Positions 1 to 12,000 of a DNA stretch of 64,000 nt are shown one piece after another. Position numbers and translations under genes: made by a program. The first letter of the stretch is position 1; each line of letters starts with the position of its first letter. The DNA lies in assembly GCA_947034885.2 (NCBI GenBank), contig OX344758.2:20859067-20923066 (forward strand). The letters run 5' to 3'. The DNA comes from Thuidium tamariscinum (lineage: Eukaryota; Streptophyta; Bryopsida; Hypnales; Thuidiaceae). Below the pieces are notes generated by a model that saw only the letters and a list, made by a program, of their open reading frames with translations, was not told the DNA's origin and did no database searches.

Positions 1-2130
1 GAAGAATTATTATCAATTAGGAAGTGTAGGAATTGGGGGAGATGAGTATATTGTAGAATTTTAAGTTCACAATTTGGATCATTTACTGTGATGGAAGCAA
101 TTAGGGAATCAGTGGTGTATGAAAGAGTTGAATTTGAAACATGATTCCAAGTAGGAGGAAGTAGCTGAGAGGACAGAGAGCAATTTGATAAATTGCAGAT
201 AGTGTCCTATTCGGAGATTTTAGAAGAAGCTTATGGAAAACAATTACAATGTTAATGGTGATTTGTCACCAAATCGGAATTAATATCCGGCTATATAGAG
301 CTGATTTGAAGCTAATGGAAAGTGATTTAAGTTCCTATGTGTGAATGTTTGTTGGATTAATTTTCTAATTGGGTTATGAAGCTCAATGTTGTGAATGAAA
401 TTCAATTTGGAAAATATATGTGTCAGTGGTTGGAGTGACAGAAATCAATTTGGTTGGAAAACAATTTGGATGTTGTGCATGTATGTGAGAATGCTATGGC
501 ATGAATGTCAAATTTGGAATTGTTCTGATGTGATGGGAATCAATTTGGAGAGATGCTGGTTGGTGGTTGCTTCCTAATCGGGTTTATAAGCTGTTGTCAA
601 TTACCGATTAGGATTAAGGTTGAGTTGGTTTCAGAGGATTGAGTGATAAAAAAAATGTAAATTTAAACAAATATATATATATATATAATTTTTAAAAATG
701 GATTAAATCCAAATGGGAGAAGAATTATTGGTGGAAGCTTTGTGCTGTGATTCCTTTGGAGGAGTTAAATTCAATTTGGTTGGTGAGGTGGCCAAGGAGG
801 AGCAAGCAAAAGATCCAAACTAATTTGGAGATGCTGTGAAGGCTGGTGGAGGTAGAAAAGGCCAATTCAATTTGGTTTGTTGAGAAGAGCAATTTGGTTG
901 GCTGAAAACGAAGTGAAGAATTACAAAATTGGGAGAGTTTATACCCTTTGGGTTTGTTTTTTAAGAATGGAAATTAATTTATTTAATTAGTAATTTAATG
1001 GGAGAAAAATACTTATTGTGGTTTTAAAGGGCAAATTGACTTCTTAGTGTTAGTTGCAATGACAATTAGGTGTATTAGAGGCAAGTCCTATTTAAAGTCC
1101 TCCTTGAACGAACTTTACACTTAGGATTTAGAATTACCGATTAGGATCTAAATCACTCTACAAGTTCTTAAAGCTCATCTATTACAATGAAATTAAAACA
1201 TGTCAATCCCAATGGTGAGATTGTTGAAGCTAGTAATCTACATCCTATAAATACTTTTGTTTTGGAAATTTTTGGAAATTTTTTTTTAATCTATTATCCT
1301 TAGAGTAATATTTTCACAAAAGAAAAAATGATATCTTGATTGTATAATATATAGGACTCTTGATAATTTTTCATTCACATATCTAATAGGAATAAATTAA
1401 AGCTATCTGTGTATATAGATTTAATATGCTCTATAAGAAAAAATTTGAAATCTTCAATTTTGAGTTTATGCATTGTTTTTTCTATTGCCCAAGCTTAAGA
1501 ATTTTGTACCTAAGAGGGCATCACTTTTTCACTCAAAGACCAAATGAAATAAGAAAATTATATTTCCATAAAATTTTGTACATTCCCTCACCTCTAAGAA
1601 ATGTTTCAAAAGATTCCAACAAAATTTGACATCATGCAAACCTATCCAAAATCCAAAAATTTCATTCCATGACTTTGAACTATGAGGAGTTAAATCAATC
1701 TTAACTTTTTAAAGTCAAAATTACAAGATGCTTTAAAAAATCCCCACTCTCCCCAAAATTCTATAGATACATTGAAAGTTTAGATAGAAACATCAAAAAC
1801 ACACTACTTCTTTACAAAAGTCAAATAACCCGCCCAAAATTAATGCGATTATTGGCAAACTAAAGTTGTTTTGTAGTTTTCCAATGCTCTATAGTTATTT
1901 TTAAAAATTTTAAACTAAAAATTTGGAGTAGTCCTAGCATAACACAAGACTCTAATCTTAAATGAAGACCCTAGAAATACATGAAATTTCTCAACTCTCC
2001 ATAGTTGCTTAAGAAATTCACCATCTCTCACTTGGTTGCTTTCGAGAAGTTGTAGTGAATTTCAAACATGGACATAGTTGTTTCATTTCAAAGCCATTTT
2101 TTAGGTGTTAGAGAACAAAAAATGTTGCAA
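1..2130. other. AT-rich intergenic DNA, no gene seen
   Basis: No reading frame here looks like a protein. The first 900 bases carry about ten scattered CAATTTGG or AATTTGG motifs (for example near 72, 401, 447, 464, 540, 770, 866 and 890), which is denser than elsewhere in the window. GATTAGGAT occurs at about 605 and 1139. From 1250 to 2130 the sequence is plain AT-rich DNA with poly-A/T runs. Confidence 0.6.
572..613. repeat. perfect 10-bp inverted repeat (stem-loop)
   Basis: TCCTAATCGG at 572-581 is exactly complementary to CCGATTAGGA at 604-613, with a 22-base loop. The GATTAGGA half recurs alone near 1139. The function is unknown; it could be a protein-binding palindrome or chance. Confidence 0.5.
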
Positions 2131-2135
2131 TTACA

Positions 2136-2507
2136 GTGGAAACACCCAAAACCGTCCAAATAAGGAATTCAGCATAGTTGGAGGCAAAGTTTTCTAAAAA
2201 TGATATTTTTGTAGTATTAGCGAGTGAAAATCATGAATATTCAAAAAAAAAATAGATTTTTCGGACACAGTATGTAATTTCTACAAATTTTCAAAGTGTT
2301 GGCTCCCTAGACCTGCGGAACCGTCTTGTAGGTGCCCCCAAACTGAACCCTGCGAAAATCAGCTCTGAGCCAACCAGATTTTCTTATGTGTCATTCAACT
2401 GTGTCAGCAAATTACAATCACACATGTAGCAAACACATTAACTACACTCTAGGGACATATTTGGGTGAATCTATGGTCCACTAGAAGGAACATGGGTGTT
2501 TTGCCCT
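2136..2507. mobile_element. small TIR element, copy 1 (relative at 59141-59519)
   Basis: This stretch matches 59141-59519 in direct orientation over nearly its whole length. Shared blocks include the ACCCAAAACC start, an internal GGAATTCAGCATAGTTGGA, the AAAATCATGAATATTC segment and the final GTCCACTA block. The ends are weakly complementary: GTGGAAACACCC on the left, and GGGTGTTTTGCCC on the right. In the other copy the ends read GGTAGAAGCACC and GGTGTTTCTCCC. I infer a non-autonomous DNA element; superfamily and target duplication are not resolved. Confidence 0.5.
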
Positions 2508-2564
2508 TAAATGTTTCAAAGTAGGGCAGGTTTAGCACATCACCAAATCCACCTTATTCAAATA

Positions 2565-2695
2565 CGAGCAGTGATTCCAAAAGTGGCTAAATTTCACTCA
2601 TTTTCTACTTAATTTTTTCATGCCCTTTGATAAAAAAATTTAAAAATCTTCCAAAAATGAACATTTGGCCAAAACCCTGAATCTGTTCTGATATC
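2565..2695 (+). repeat. boundary block, copy 1 (inverted copy at 42662-42793)
   Basis: About 131 bp here is homologous to the reverse complement of 42662-42793. The shared core includes CTCATTTTCTACTTAATTTT, TTCATGCCCTTTG and AAAAATGAACATTTGG. Both copies sit at the switch from AT-rich desert to the GC-richer upstream region of a gene (MICU here, the TRM-like gene at 42.7 kb). It may be a transposon remnant or a retained upstream element. Confidence 0.6.
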
Positions 2696-2699
2696 ACCG

Positions 2700-3221
2700 A
2701 ATACGAGGGATCCAATTTCAAAGTCTTCATCTTCGTTACCAATTGAATCCCAACACTGAAAGAGAATATATCGTCGCCATTTGAACTGAGAATGTTCCCG
2801 TCACCAGTTTCCGTCAAGCTTCCGGGAAGCCAAATGAGATTCTCGTTGGCAATCTGTTTGTTGATACATCCTCTCGCACCACGGACAAAGGATTTTATTA
2901 CAGTTCGGGAGAATTTGTTTTTGGTTTACGTTCCTGAAGTTCCAGAAACGAAGAATCTGCTTTGATATTCGCAAATTTCAAATATTTTTTTGTAGTTTGA
3001 GGGGATTTTTGTTACATTTTCCGGTGTGCCTTGTTGGTTTTCGGTTGCTGCGCACAATTGATCGAATGTGCGCTCTGCATGTGAGAGTGAAATTGGACCG
3101 TCAGAGGTTTCGGATCGAAGAGATGATGTTTCGAATTTCCTGTCATGAGTGTGGCGAGCGTGCCGGGTCGTGAGGTGAGAGAGTGGTGACAGGGTGGGCG
3201 TTTTGAATCGAAAGAATCATC
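2700..3221 (+). promoter_or_regulatory. upstream region and probable 5' leader of the MICU-like gene
   Basis: Base composition becomes GC-richer than the flanking desert from about 2690 to the start codon at 3222. No clear TATA box or initiator could be assigned. The reverse strand has an open frame of about 105 codons running from about 2930 down to 2605, with ordinary-looking codons but no family I recognise. It may be chance or the edge of a divergent transcript. Confidence 0.4.
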
Positions 3222-6200
3222 ATGAAATCATCAAGCCGGACTTTAACGAGGGCTTTCTTGGAGCAACGGGCGCCAGTTGCGCGATGGCTTCCAGCCACTT
3301 GCTTGGGCAGCAGTGGAAGCTCCGGAGAATCCAGCAGCAGCAGCAGCCAAAGTGTGTTGGCAGCATGGGGAGCGGCGTTAATGGCAGGCGTAGTGGCTGT
3401 GGATTTGGGGCGGCGATCGGACGGAGAGGTTTTCTGCGAAGGTGCGGAGCGAGCCGTGTCTTCTCCGATGGGCAAAACCCCCGAATCGAAGCTATCGAAA
3501 CCCACCTTCTACCTTAGTGGTGAGTGCTCCTATTCATTTTGCTTACAGGAGCACTGATAAATATAAATCTGAGAGGTTTTAATTGAGCAAGCAAACAGTG
3601 ATACATATACTATGAATTAGTATGCCCTAAAATGGCGTCTTGTTTCTTCCTGCAGAGGAGGTCGTTTGCTTTAGGTCGCCATAGACATTTCCTGATTTGT
3701 CACTAATTAGGGTCTTACACAATGGTTTTAAGGTATTAGTGGTGATTTTTGAGATGTGTTGTGCGGAATTTTCATTTGATTATATCGATGTATTGAACAG
3801 TTGCTTTCTTGGTTGTAGATGAGTACAGGCGGCGTATTTTCTTTAATTATGAGAGGCGACTTCGTTTGCGTAGCCCCCCTGAGAAGGTAGACATTCAGTA
3901 CCTATGTAGGTCGTAACTGAGGTCTTCTAGGGCAGAGGATACCGTTTACGTTAATTTAAGCATTTTAACCAATATGTACGAGTGTTATTAATGAGAGTTC
4001 AGTGGAGAGCTGTGGAGAGATCACGTCGAGATGAGGAATCCAATTTGGTTGTGTCAAATATTTATCACCGTGTATGAATTTTTTATGCATTTCAAATGTG
4101 GGAAGTTGTAAACAACCCCATTACCATAAAAAATATCAGCGGCCATAGGCATTTTACAATCACTGACACTGACTTTCTCGAAACCTTATCAGGTCTTCTA
4201 CTATTTCTCTTCAGTGCGCACTGAGGATGGCTACAATTACATGACAGCCGGAGATTTGATGAGAGCGATCGTTCCAGTGTTTCCTCCGACAGGCTCATCC
4301 GTGGTGAGAGAGGGTTATCTTGCCTTTGAGAGGTCTCCAGGAGAATTGAAGTGCCCTCCCTCCAAGTTCTTCATGCTGTTCGACACAAATGGCGACGGAC
4401 TGATTTCGTTTCCAGAGTAGGTTTCCGTAAGGCGTTTCATTGTAGATGACGACTTTAGCACTACGATCTATTGACAGTGTCGCATCAAATGAAGCTTTCG
4501 TCAAGTTTGTCTCCAATTTGTCATGCTGAAAGCTTCTCATGTCCTTTTGTTGGCCAGGTACATCTTCTTTATCACAATTCTGAGCATCCCAGAAAAAAAT
4601 TTCAAGGCGACTTTCCGAATGTTTGATTTGGACGGAGACGGGTAAGCTTTGTGTTTGAAATTCATGATTTGAGCCGACGTGTTAATTGACCTGTGAAACT
4701 TGATGAAGTGTTCACCACTAATGTCCTCGGGAGGTATGGAATACGTGGACGGTCATAGTTATCAAAATGGCATGGTTTCGAGCGCCAAAATTTTGTCATG
4801 CAAGTGCCAGAAGCTCTATAATTAGGCCTGTTGTGGATATGAGGTTCCGGATGGGCGGTTTTTGAAAGTGCCAACTTCTTGAAATGTCACTATTTTAATG
4901 ATTATGACGATGTGGAAGGATTTCGTAATTATTACAATTATAGAAGATCCACTAAGAGAAGAGGGTTTACTTTTATATTGATAATAGGTTTCAGAATTTC
5001 TCCGATTCTCCAAATATTTTACTTCAAAATCTAATGCAGCAATGGATCTCGATCATTGTGTCGCAGGGTGATTGACAGGGACGAATTTAGAAAAGTGATG
5101 GCGTGGATGCGGGATCAAAATCGATATGGCAGAACGCATTCGGAAGGTCGTCGCACTGGACTGCTTGTAACTGGAGAGGTTGAGAATGCTGGTCTGGTAG
5201 AACTCTTTTTTGGGAAGGATGGGAATCGTAAACTTCCAATGGCTCAGTTTGAGGAGTTCCTGAAGGAACTTCATAAAGAGGTATGCGTCGTGTAAATTTC
5301 TATTTTCACTGTGTTGTTGGGTGTAAGCCTTGATCCGTACATTTTTATTAATCAATATATGACGGTGCTTCATTTTGAATCCGTGCAACAGATTATTCGT
5401 CTCGAATTTGCTCATTATGACTATGACAACCGAGGGACCATCTCAGCTACAGATTTTGGTTTGTCGATGTCAGCCTCCGCAGACTTGTCAAAGACGAATC
5501 ACTACCTGGATCGTGTCCAGGATCTTACAAGTATTCCTCACTTTGCCTCGATGCGAATTACATTGGAGGTGAGGCTACTTCTTGTATGAGTTCGAAGAAA
5601 TCTAGTCATTTGTTCTTTTGACCATTGAGATACTAAGAGATTGGGACCACAATCTCACGAAGTGAAACATTAGCACGCTGACAAGATACAAATTTCTTTA
5701 GTGGCTTTAGTATGTCTGTTTCAAAAATATATTTAGAGCCCTGAAAATTTCTCAAACCTATCCACTTGAATAGTAACTGAAACCACGTTCATTAGAAGAT
5801 GCTTATGATTCCATCGATATTGTGTATTGGTCTGTTGCAGGAGTTCATACAGTTTGCAGAACTGCGCAAGAAGATTCCAGTAATGGCATTGGCAATCTCC
5901 AGCTTTGGCAAGATTTCGGGAAAATTGTCGAAGAATGATGTTCAGCGTGCAGCTGCTAAGGTCTGCGACAGTGACGTGAAACCAAGTTTTCTCGTTAATC
6001 CAGATATACCGTATGTGTTTGGTCTCATTATTGGATAAGTATAGGCGTGTTCTTGAACGTAACGTTCTTTCATGCACGGAATATAATGCTCCACAATATA
6101 CGTTTACAGATACAACTGACCTTCATGTATGTATGCAATGAATTGCAGATTTGCCATGCGCCAATTTCGGATGCAGTGGTGGATGTAATATTTCACATTT

Positions 6201-6361
6201 TCGATACTGATAATGATGGTGTCCTTAGCATGGAGGAGTTTCTGGGCGTGCTACAGCGTAGAGAAAGGGATCTTGCCGATCCAACTGAAACTGGAATTGT
6301 CCAGTTCCTCAAATGTTGGTGGAACTGTACAAGCAACTGCCAGAAGCCATGGAACTTTTGA
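3222..6361 (+). CDS. MICU: MICU-like mitochondrial calcium uptake regulator (EF-hand protein), 8 coding exons
   Basis: Exons: 3222-3519, 3819-3886, 4193-4416, 4558-4641, 5067-5280, 5392-5568, 5841-5960, 6149-6361. All introns are GT-AG, phases match, and the product is 465 residues. In this family the protein sits at the inner mitochondrial membrane and gates the calcium uniporter according to calcium level. Seen here: an Arg/Ser-rich N-terminus with few acidic residues (likely targeting peptide), a hydrophobic stretch near 45-60, and the conserved RRIFFNYERRLRLRSPPEK block (about 104-122). Canonical EF-hand loops lie at 186-197 (DTNGDGLISFPE), 220-231 (DLDGDGVIDRDE) and 414-425 (DTDNDGVLSMEE). 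A degenerate loop at 306-317 ends in Asp rather than Glu. The tail is Cys/Trp-rich (CWWNCTSNC). The length is close to single-copy plant MICU proteins. The start is the first ATG of a frame that joins in phase to exon 2; in exon 1 other frames also stay open, so exon 1 is the least certain part. Confidence 0.92.
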
Positions 6362-8952
6362 TTTAAGAGGCATGCAATTTCAAGCCAACTATGGGACATA
6401 GTAATCTATGGAGATTAGAACTGCAACGTCGTTCTTATCGATGAGTTGATATCATGGATTGGAACTACAAATCCGGGTCTGTGCTTCTTCAGTATCTATT
6501 TATCCATTCAGGAATTTTCTTACATGACCACTGGTCAGGAAGACCAACAATGTGGTTAGGGAACGTCATAAAATTATGACATGTAATCTTTGAAAGGTTT
6601 GTAACGATTAAAAGGGTGTTGAAGGTATTTTAGTGTTCAAGCTCACGATGTTGATGCGATGTGATATAAATCAATTTGAAATCGAGTCTTCTTGTTCTTT
6701 TTGGAAGTGATTTTGCGACCTTATGGTATCATTTTACTTGAAATGATACCAGTTTATATTATGTCCATTGTTTCAGGATAAGCATCTAGCATGCGAAAAA
6801 CACTTGGTTATCAACATTCCTACTTGCTAGTTGCTGCCGCCACTTGGTGTGATGTACTCGCATTAGGCTCAGGTTATCTCGATTCTTCAAATCATAAAAC
6901 ATAAAGTTGTTAATACCATGTCTTTGTAATCATCTGCTCCCATTCGTGACAGGTTGAAGAGCATATTACCTAAACAGTACTGATTCTCTGATTAGGCGTT
7001 ATGCATCGATATTGTATCCCAAGATGCTGCTGGAGAGTGTTCTAATCCTCTTGTGCCATGAATTTTGGAAACAAATGCAGAGCAGTAAAGTAAATGTAGG
7101 CAAAATTATTTGGTGAATCATTCTGTTCCAAGCTTTTTGAATTGTGAATCATTCTGTTCCAAGCTTCAATGCAGAATTAAGAATCTAGTTGTTATTATCT
7201 GGGCCTGTCATTGTGAACATCATTGCCATCCCGCAGTGAAGAATGACAAAAACTTGGAATTGGGAGATAGAAGGATAGATCAAGTCAGGGTTAGGCATAC
7301 TGTCTGGGAATAAGTCTGATTATGGGCCCTGTAAGCTTTGAGCTCAGACAAAGAATAAGGTGACGAGTATATAAATTCAACTACTATCTAATTGAGGCAA
7401 GGACCTTCTTGTGACTCAAAATAGGACATTACCAAGAAATCCGAATCAAGCTGGATAAATCTCCGACTTCCGAGTGTCGCAAAAAAGGTCAAAGAATCCT
7501 TCCAATACGTAGTAATAATAATTGAATTCTTAATTTTCTGATGGAATCCTTCAAGAAAATCCTTGAGAGTGGGGCTCACCTGAACGTCCGTCCATACAAC
7601 AGCACCGATTCAATAGAGACAAAGCTTGCACTGCGATCGACACGGAAATCGTCCCTTGTGAAAGGGTGCTCCTGAATGAAGCTGAGCAGCCTTCAACCTT
7701 CCGCTCTTTACCCTTTGAAGTGTTTCAGTTCTGGATTTTAATGCACTTTTCAAAAGAAAATAACGCCAAATATTGAGTGTTTCGTTTCAAGGCTCAAAGT
7801 GCAATACTAACACTGTTTTAACATGCAATACTCACCTTTTAGATTTTCATTTGTAATGCTCTTTAAGTGTTGTGAAAACTTACCCTTCTCAACTATAGAT
7901 GGCAACTAGGAAAAGACCCAAAACTCCAAAAGTAAACATTCACTTCAAGGAATATGCACAATGCTTAGTGAATGAGTGGAAAATACATTTCATTACATAC
8001 TTTTGATCCTCAATGTGAGCTTCAGATTGTGTAGTACATTAAAGAATTTGGATACTCTTTCCAAGAGTGTTGAGGAAAATCTTCAAGTGACTTCCATTTG
8101 GTTGTTGGTTTCATACATTGAATTGTGTAAAAGTGGATAATTGTACCTAGAATTTTGAAAAGGAAGTTGATCCATCTCAAGCAAGAACCTTCCAAGCACA
8201 ACTTTTGAGAAAGCAACATGATTATGAAATTGTTTGTTGAGTCCCCCTTTCACAATACAAATAAGCATTAGTGTCGAAAGTCATTGGGAGGAGATGATGT
8301 ATGTGGGACTTCCCAACTCATTCTTCACCATTTGTCTCTACTTGCTTATGGTTAAGAATTAGTGTTTTGTGTACTAGTCCTTTAAAATCAAATTAACAAG
8401 GTCAAAATGATCTCAACTTGATTTAGAATGGGAAATGATGCTAATCTAGACATCGACATATGAGGTCAAGATTATTTGATAAAAAGCCATAAGGAAAGAC
8501 TTAAGCAAATAAACACCAAATAAATCTTGCATACATTAGATCTACAATACTCACGGGTCTTGAAATCCACTAATATATATTCCAAACTTTAATAGTGATA
8601 TTGGATTGCCACTGTATTGAATTTGAACGTCGTGTTGCCAAGTGACTTGGAATGTACTACTTGGAATCATGAATGGCTCTTGAAAAGGTCTTGGACTTCT
8701 TTGTCCCAAAATCCACCATGGCAGGCACTTTGAAACTTGGAATTAAAATCTGTGTGTAAACCACTACTTGGAAATGTGCCATTCATTTGCCAGGCGAGAG
8801 GGGTTTATTTTCCACAATCCCTTGCGAGCGGGGAAATCTTTCTAACTACGGATTCTGGGTTTCTCATTTGCCCTAATGGATGATCTGCACAACATTTGTT
8901 CAATACTGTAGTTATTAAATTCTGATTTTCTCGTTGGTAGTTTACATCACAC
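6362..8952. other. MICU 3' flank and intergenic DNA
   Basis: The MICU 3' untranslated region must start here, but I cannot place its end; no strong polyadenylation signal stands out. The rest has only short open frames on both strands that do not resemble proteins. Confidence 0.5.
7113..7166. repeat. short tandem duplication, 31-bp period
   Basis: GTGAATCATTCTGTTCC followed by AAGCTT occurs at 7113-7135 and again, identically, at 7144-7166. It is a local slippage-type duplication with no evident function. Confidence 0.7.
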
Positions 8953-9057
8953 AATCCCCTTCTCAATGGGATTTACGGCAAACAATCACCCTCCTCGTCG
9001 AGCTCTGCCTTCCTCATCGAACCATTGTTGGCCATAAATTTCGATGAGAAGGGGATT
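8953..9057. repeat. small imperfect foldback
   Basis: AATCCCCTTCTCA at 8953-8965 is exactly complementary to TGAGAAGGGGATT at 9045-9057. The next bases inward (ATTTACGGC against GCCATAAAT) pair partly. It could be a very small MITE or an RNA hairpin; no target duplication was recognised. Confidence 0.5.
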
Positions 9058-12000
9058 TCCCTGTACTGTACATTATCCCCTCTGTTCATGTGTGAATTTT
9101 TTTCCCTTGTTTTTCAGAAAATTTTCATTGGGTTGCATTGCTCCTGGTACGTGTCGATCAAAATTATCGAATTGCCATTGAAATCTGATTCAACCGAACT
9201 GCACGCTACCCCATGAGGGTGGGAAAATTTGTGCTTAAGTTTGGTTCCCAACAGCACCTTCCTCCTGTGACAACCGCAGGCAAACATTTACACATCTCAC
9301 ACTTTGCGGTAATCCTTGCAACTACCAGACAAGCAAAATAAGAGCAAAGCGAGCTTAGCCAGAGACTCAGATTACGTAATTCCAAAGTCAGCCACCTTTC
9401 GAAAGTGTTTTTCAATGGATTGCGGGCTGGACATTTACTAAACGGTGTGTCACAGCTTGTATAAATATTACCGCCTGCCTTCACACAAAACATCAGTTAG
9501 AGCGCACTGTCTAGTGGAAACAGAATCTGTGCACACCAAGGAAATGATCATTCAAGAGACCCAGAATTGATTTTGTGAGTCTTCTTGCAAATCATTTTCA
9601 TATGAATCATTATTTTCGACCATGTTTCCATTAGTCCACTCAATCCAACAGACCTTTCATCGGAACTTCCTTTGCAGAGAATTAATACCTCATGAATTAC
9701 GACTACCGTTTTTGCTGCAATCTGCAAGTTTTATTACACAACATTAAATCTTAAATGTTACAAATCGTTTTCGTATGAATCCATCTACTTTTGCTGAGGA
9801 TACCTCGGGACTTCCGAGTTCCGACTCCACTGAGTTTTCGCTGCAATCTGCAAGGTTTCTGAAAAGTGTCCGCTCTTTGCATTGGCAATTCAAAGGACTT
9901 TTCCGAACTTAGTACTGAGTCTCCATCATTCTGCAGAAAGCTGTTCAAATTCCTCACAATTATGTACATTAATTCGACTCACGTGTTTCTGTCCCCGCTG
10001 TGCCAACCTGTGCCAAGTGCCAACCATCCATGTCTTTGTGGAGAGCCCGTGATCAGTGAGGTTTCAAGTTTGACAGGAGTTTTGTCACAGCTTGTTTGAT
10101 TTGAGCACTTATATTACTGTACTGACATTCCTTAGTTGCGATTCAATTCACGGTACTGGGTACACGTATTTCATCTATTGGCCGACATGTATTGTCAAGT
10201 GCATCAGTGTCAAGTACGTATATTTGTCACATGCTTCATCAAGTACAATAATTTCCTTTCTCGTGAGTCAATAGCTCGATGTTTCCACTTCTTCTTGTTC
10301 ACTTTTCTATTCTTTTGAGAAGTAAGAAGAAAAAAAGAACTCAGTATTCTAGATATAGTTTAAAACAAAGTAATCACAGATGTCATTACGTCAACGAACA
10401 GTTGTTTTTTAGACACTACGCATTTTGTACTTGAAATTGTAGTGGATGTCATCCGAGATACTGCAACATTGGGACAAATTAAATCATGTATCACGTAGGA
10501 ATTGTTGCTTCCAAGTCATCCTTTTCGTGCATAAAATTTGATTTTATACTGTGAGATTTTATGCAAAATATGTTTCAAATATGACTACTTCAATGTGTGA
10601 CTATACGCTCTCCCCAACTCTGACAAGACAGTTTTCCAAAATTGGCGTTGTATGACCCACCTGCAAGCGGGCGTACAAGTTTAAAGCCACCAGTAGAAAG
10701 TCTCTGTTCATGCTTGCGACACTGTGCAGTGAAGAGTACTAGAGTCTGTCCCCTTTGACATTTCTGGGACTGACTCCACCTTTGGTCTGCTCAGGGAGAC
10801 TGCTGAACAGAAAGGCCGACTGTCTGAGGATCAAACAGAGCCAGGTAGTACGCCTGCAACATTGTGTACAGTTGCAAATCTGTTTGTACTCTTCTCGGAT
10901 GCCAATTCTGTTAGAACTGCATTGCTGTGGTTCAGAGTGCCGAAATTTTGACATTCAACTGCACAAAGCGCTCAAAACTAGAAGCAGTTGATAGATCAGG
11001 GTTTAATTTCCCTCTGGAGAGGTGTCAAATGTTGTGAATTTTCTGCCAACCTAACAGAATTGAGACTGATTTCAAAGCATTAAATCAGAGAGAACATCAC
11101 TGATTATACGAGATGGTAAGATGTCTGCCATCGTCCTGGGAGTCGCTTTGAACTTTGAAGCTTGTCGACATTGATGTGATAGACCTCTGTCTGAATGAAC
11201 TGCTGACCGACCGAATTTGAACAGCACACTGAAACAAAAATTGTTCTGCTGCATCATTGGCGGTTTTCAGAGTACATTAATTAGGAGACAAATAATTTCA
11301 ATATGGAATGCTTCCAATGTTGGAATGAGGGGGTAGAAGTCGCGGGGTCAGTATTTTACAATTTTTCTTCTCTCAATGTCCTGATAGAGGAAGATTCGTC
11401 TCCACCTTTGAAAGCTTGAAGACAAGTCTCTAATCGCGAAGTCGAAAGATGAATTTCTAATGTTGTTCAATGGGTTCAGCTTTGGAAGAGTCGTTGAAGA
11501 ATTCAAGACAGTGCATCATATGGAAACTTTTCATAAGAACCTCCAATACTCTCAAAACCCAACTTTATTCGGTGTCACACAGGTGAATTCAACAAGCTTA
11601 AAAAAGTTCGTTGAACTTACTCAAAAACTCTACTCCTAAGTTGTAAAACTCGTTGAATTCTTCAAGAAGAGAAAAAACGAAAACCTAAAAAATTACTTCG
11701 ACAACCAAGCAGCAAGCTTGCAAGGCCACTGAAGATGTCGCCTCAGAGTACAGAATCCGAGTCCCTTCTTGCTATCTTCCCAGACTTCTCCATACCTGAA
11801 TGTATGTACAACAGTTTCTTTACGGTGCAGTAAGGCCGGCAGTACCAGTACCTCAGTTGCGATCGAGGACATTCTGACAGCGTTGGAATCCTGCAACTGA
11901 GATTCACATACGCGTCTCGGTGCTCTCAACCATCACCTTTCCATTCATTTCGAGACTTCAGGGCAGTCACCAACTCGCCATGGTGTCGAGACAACAATCG

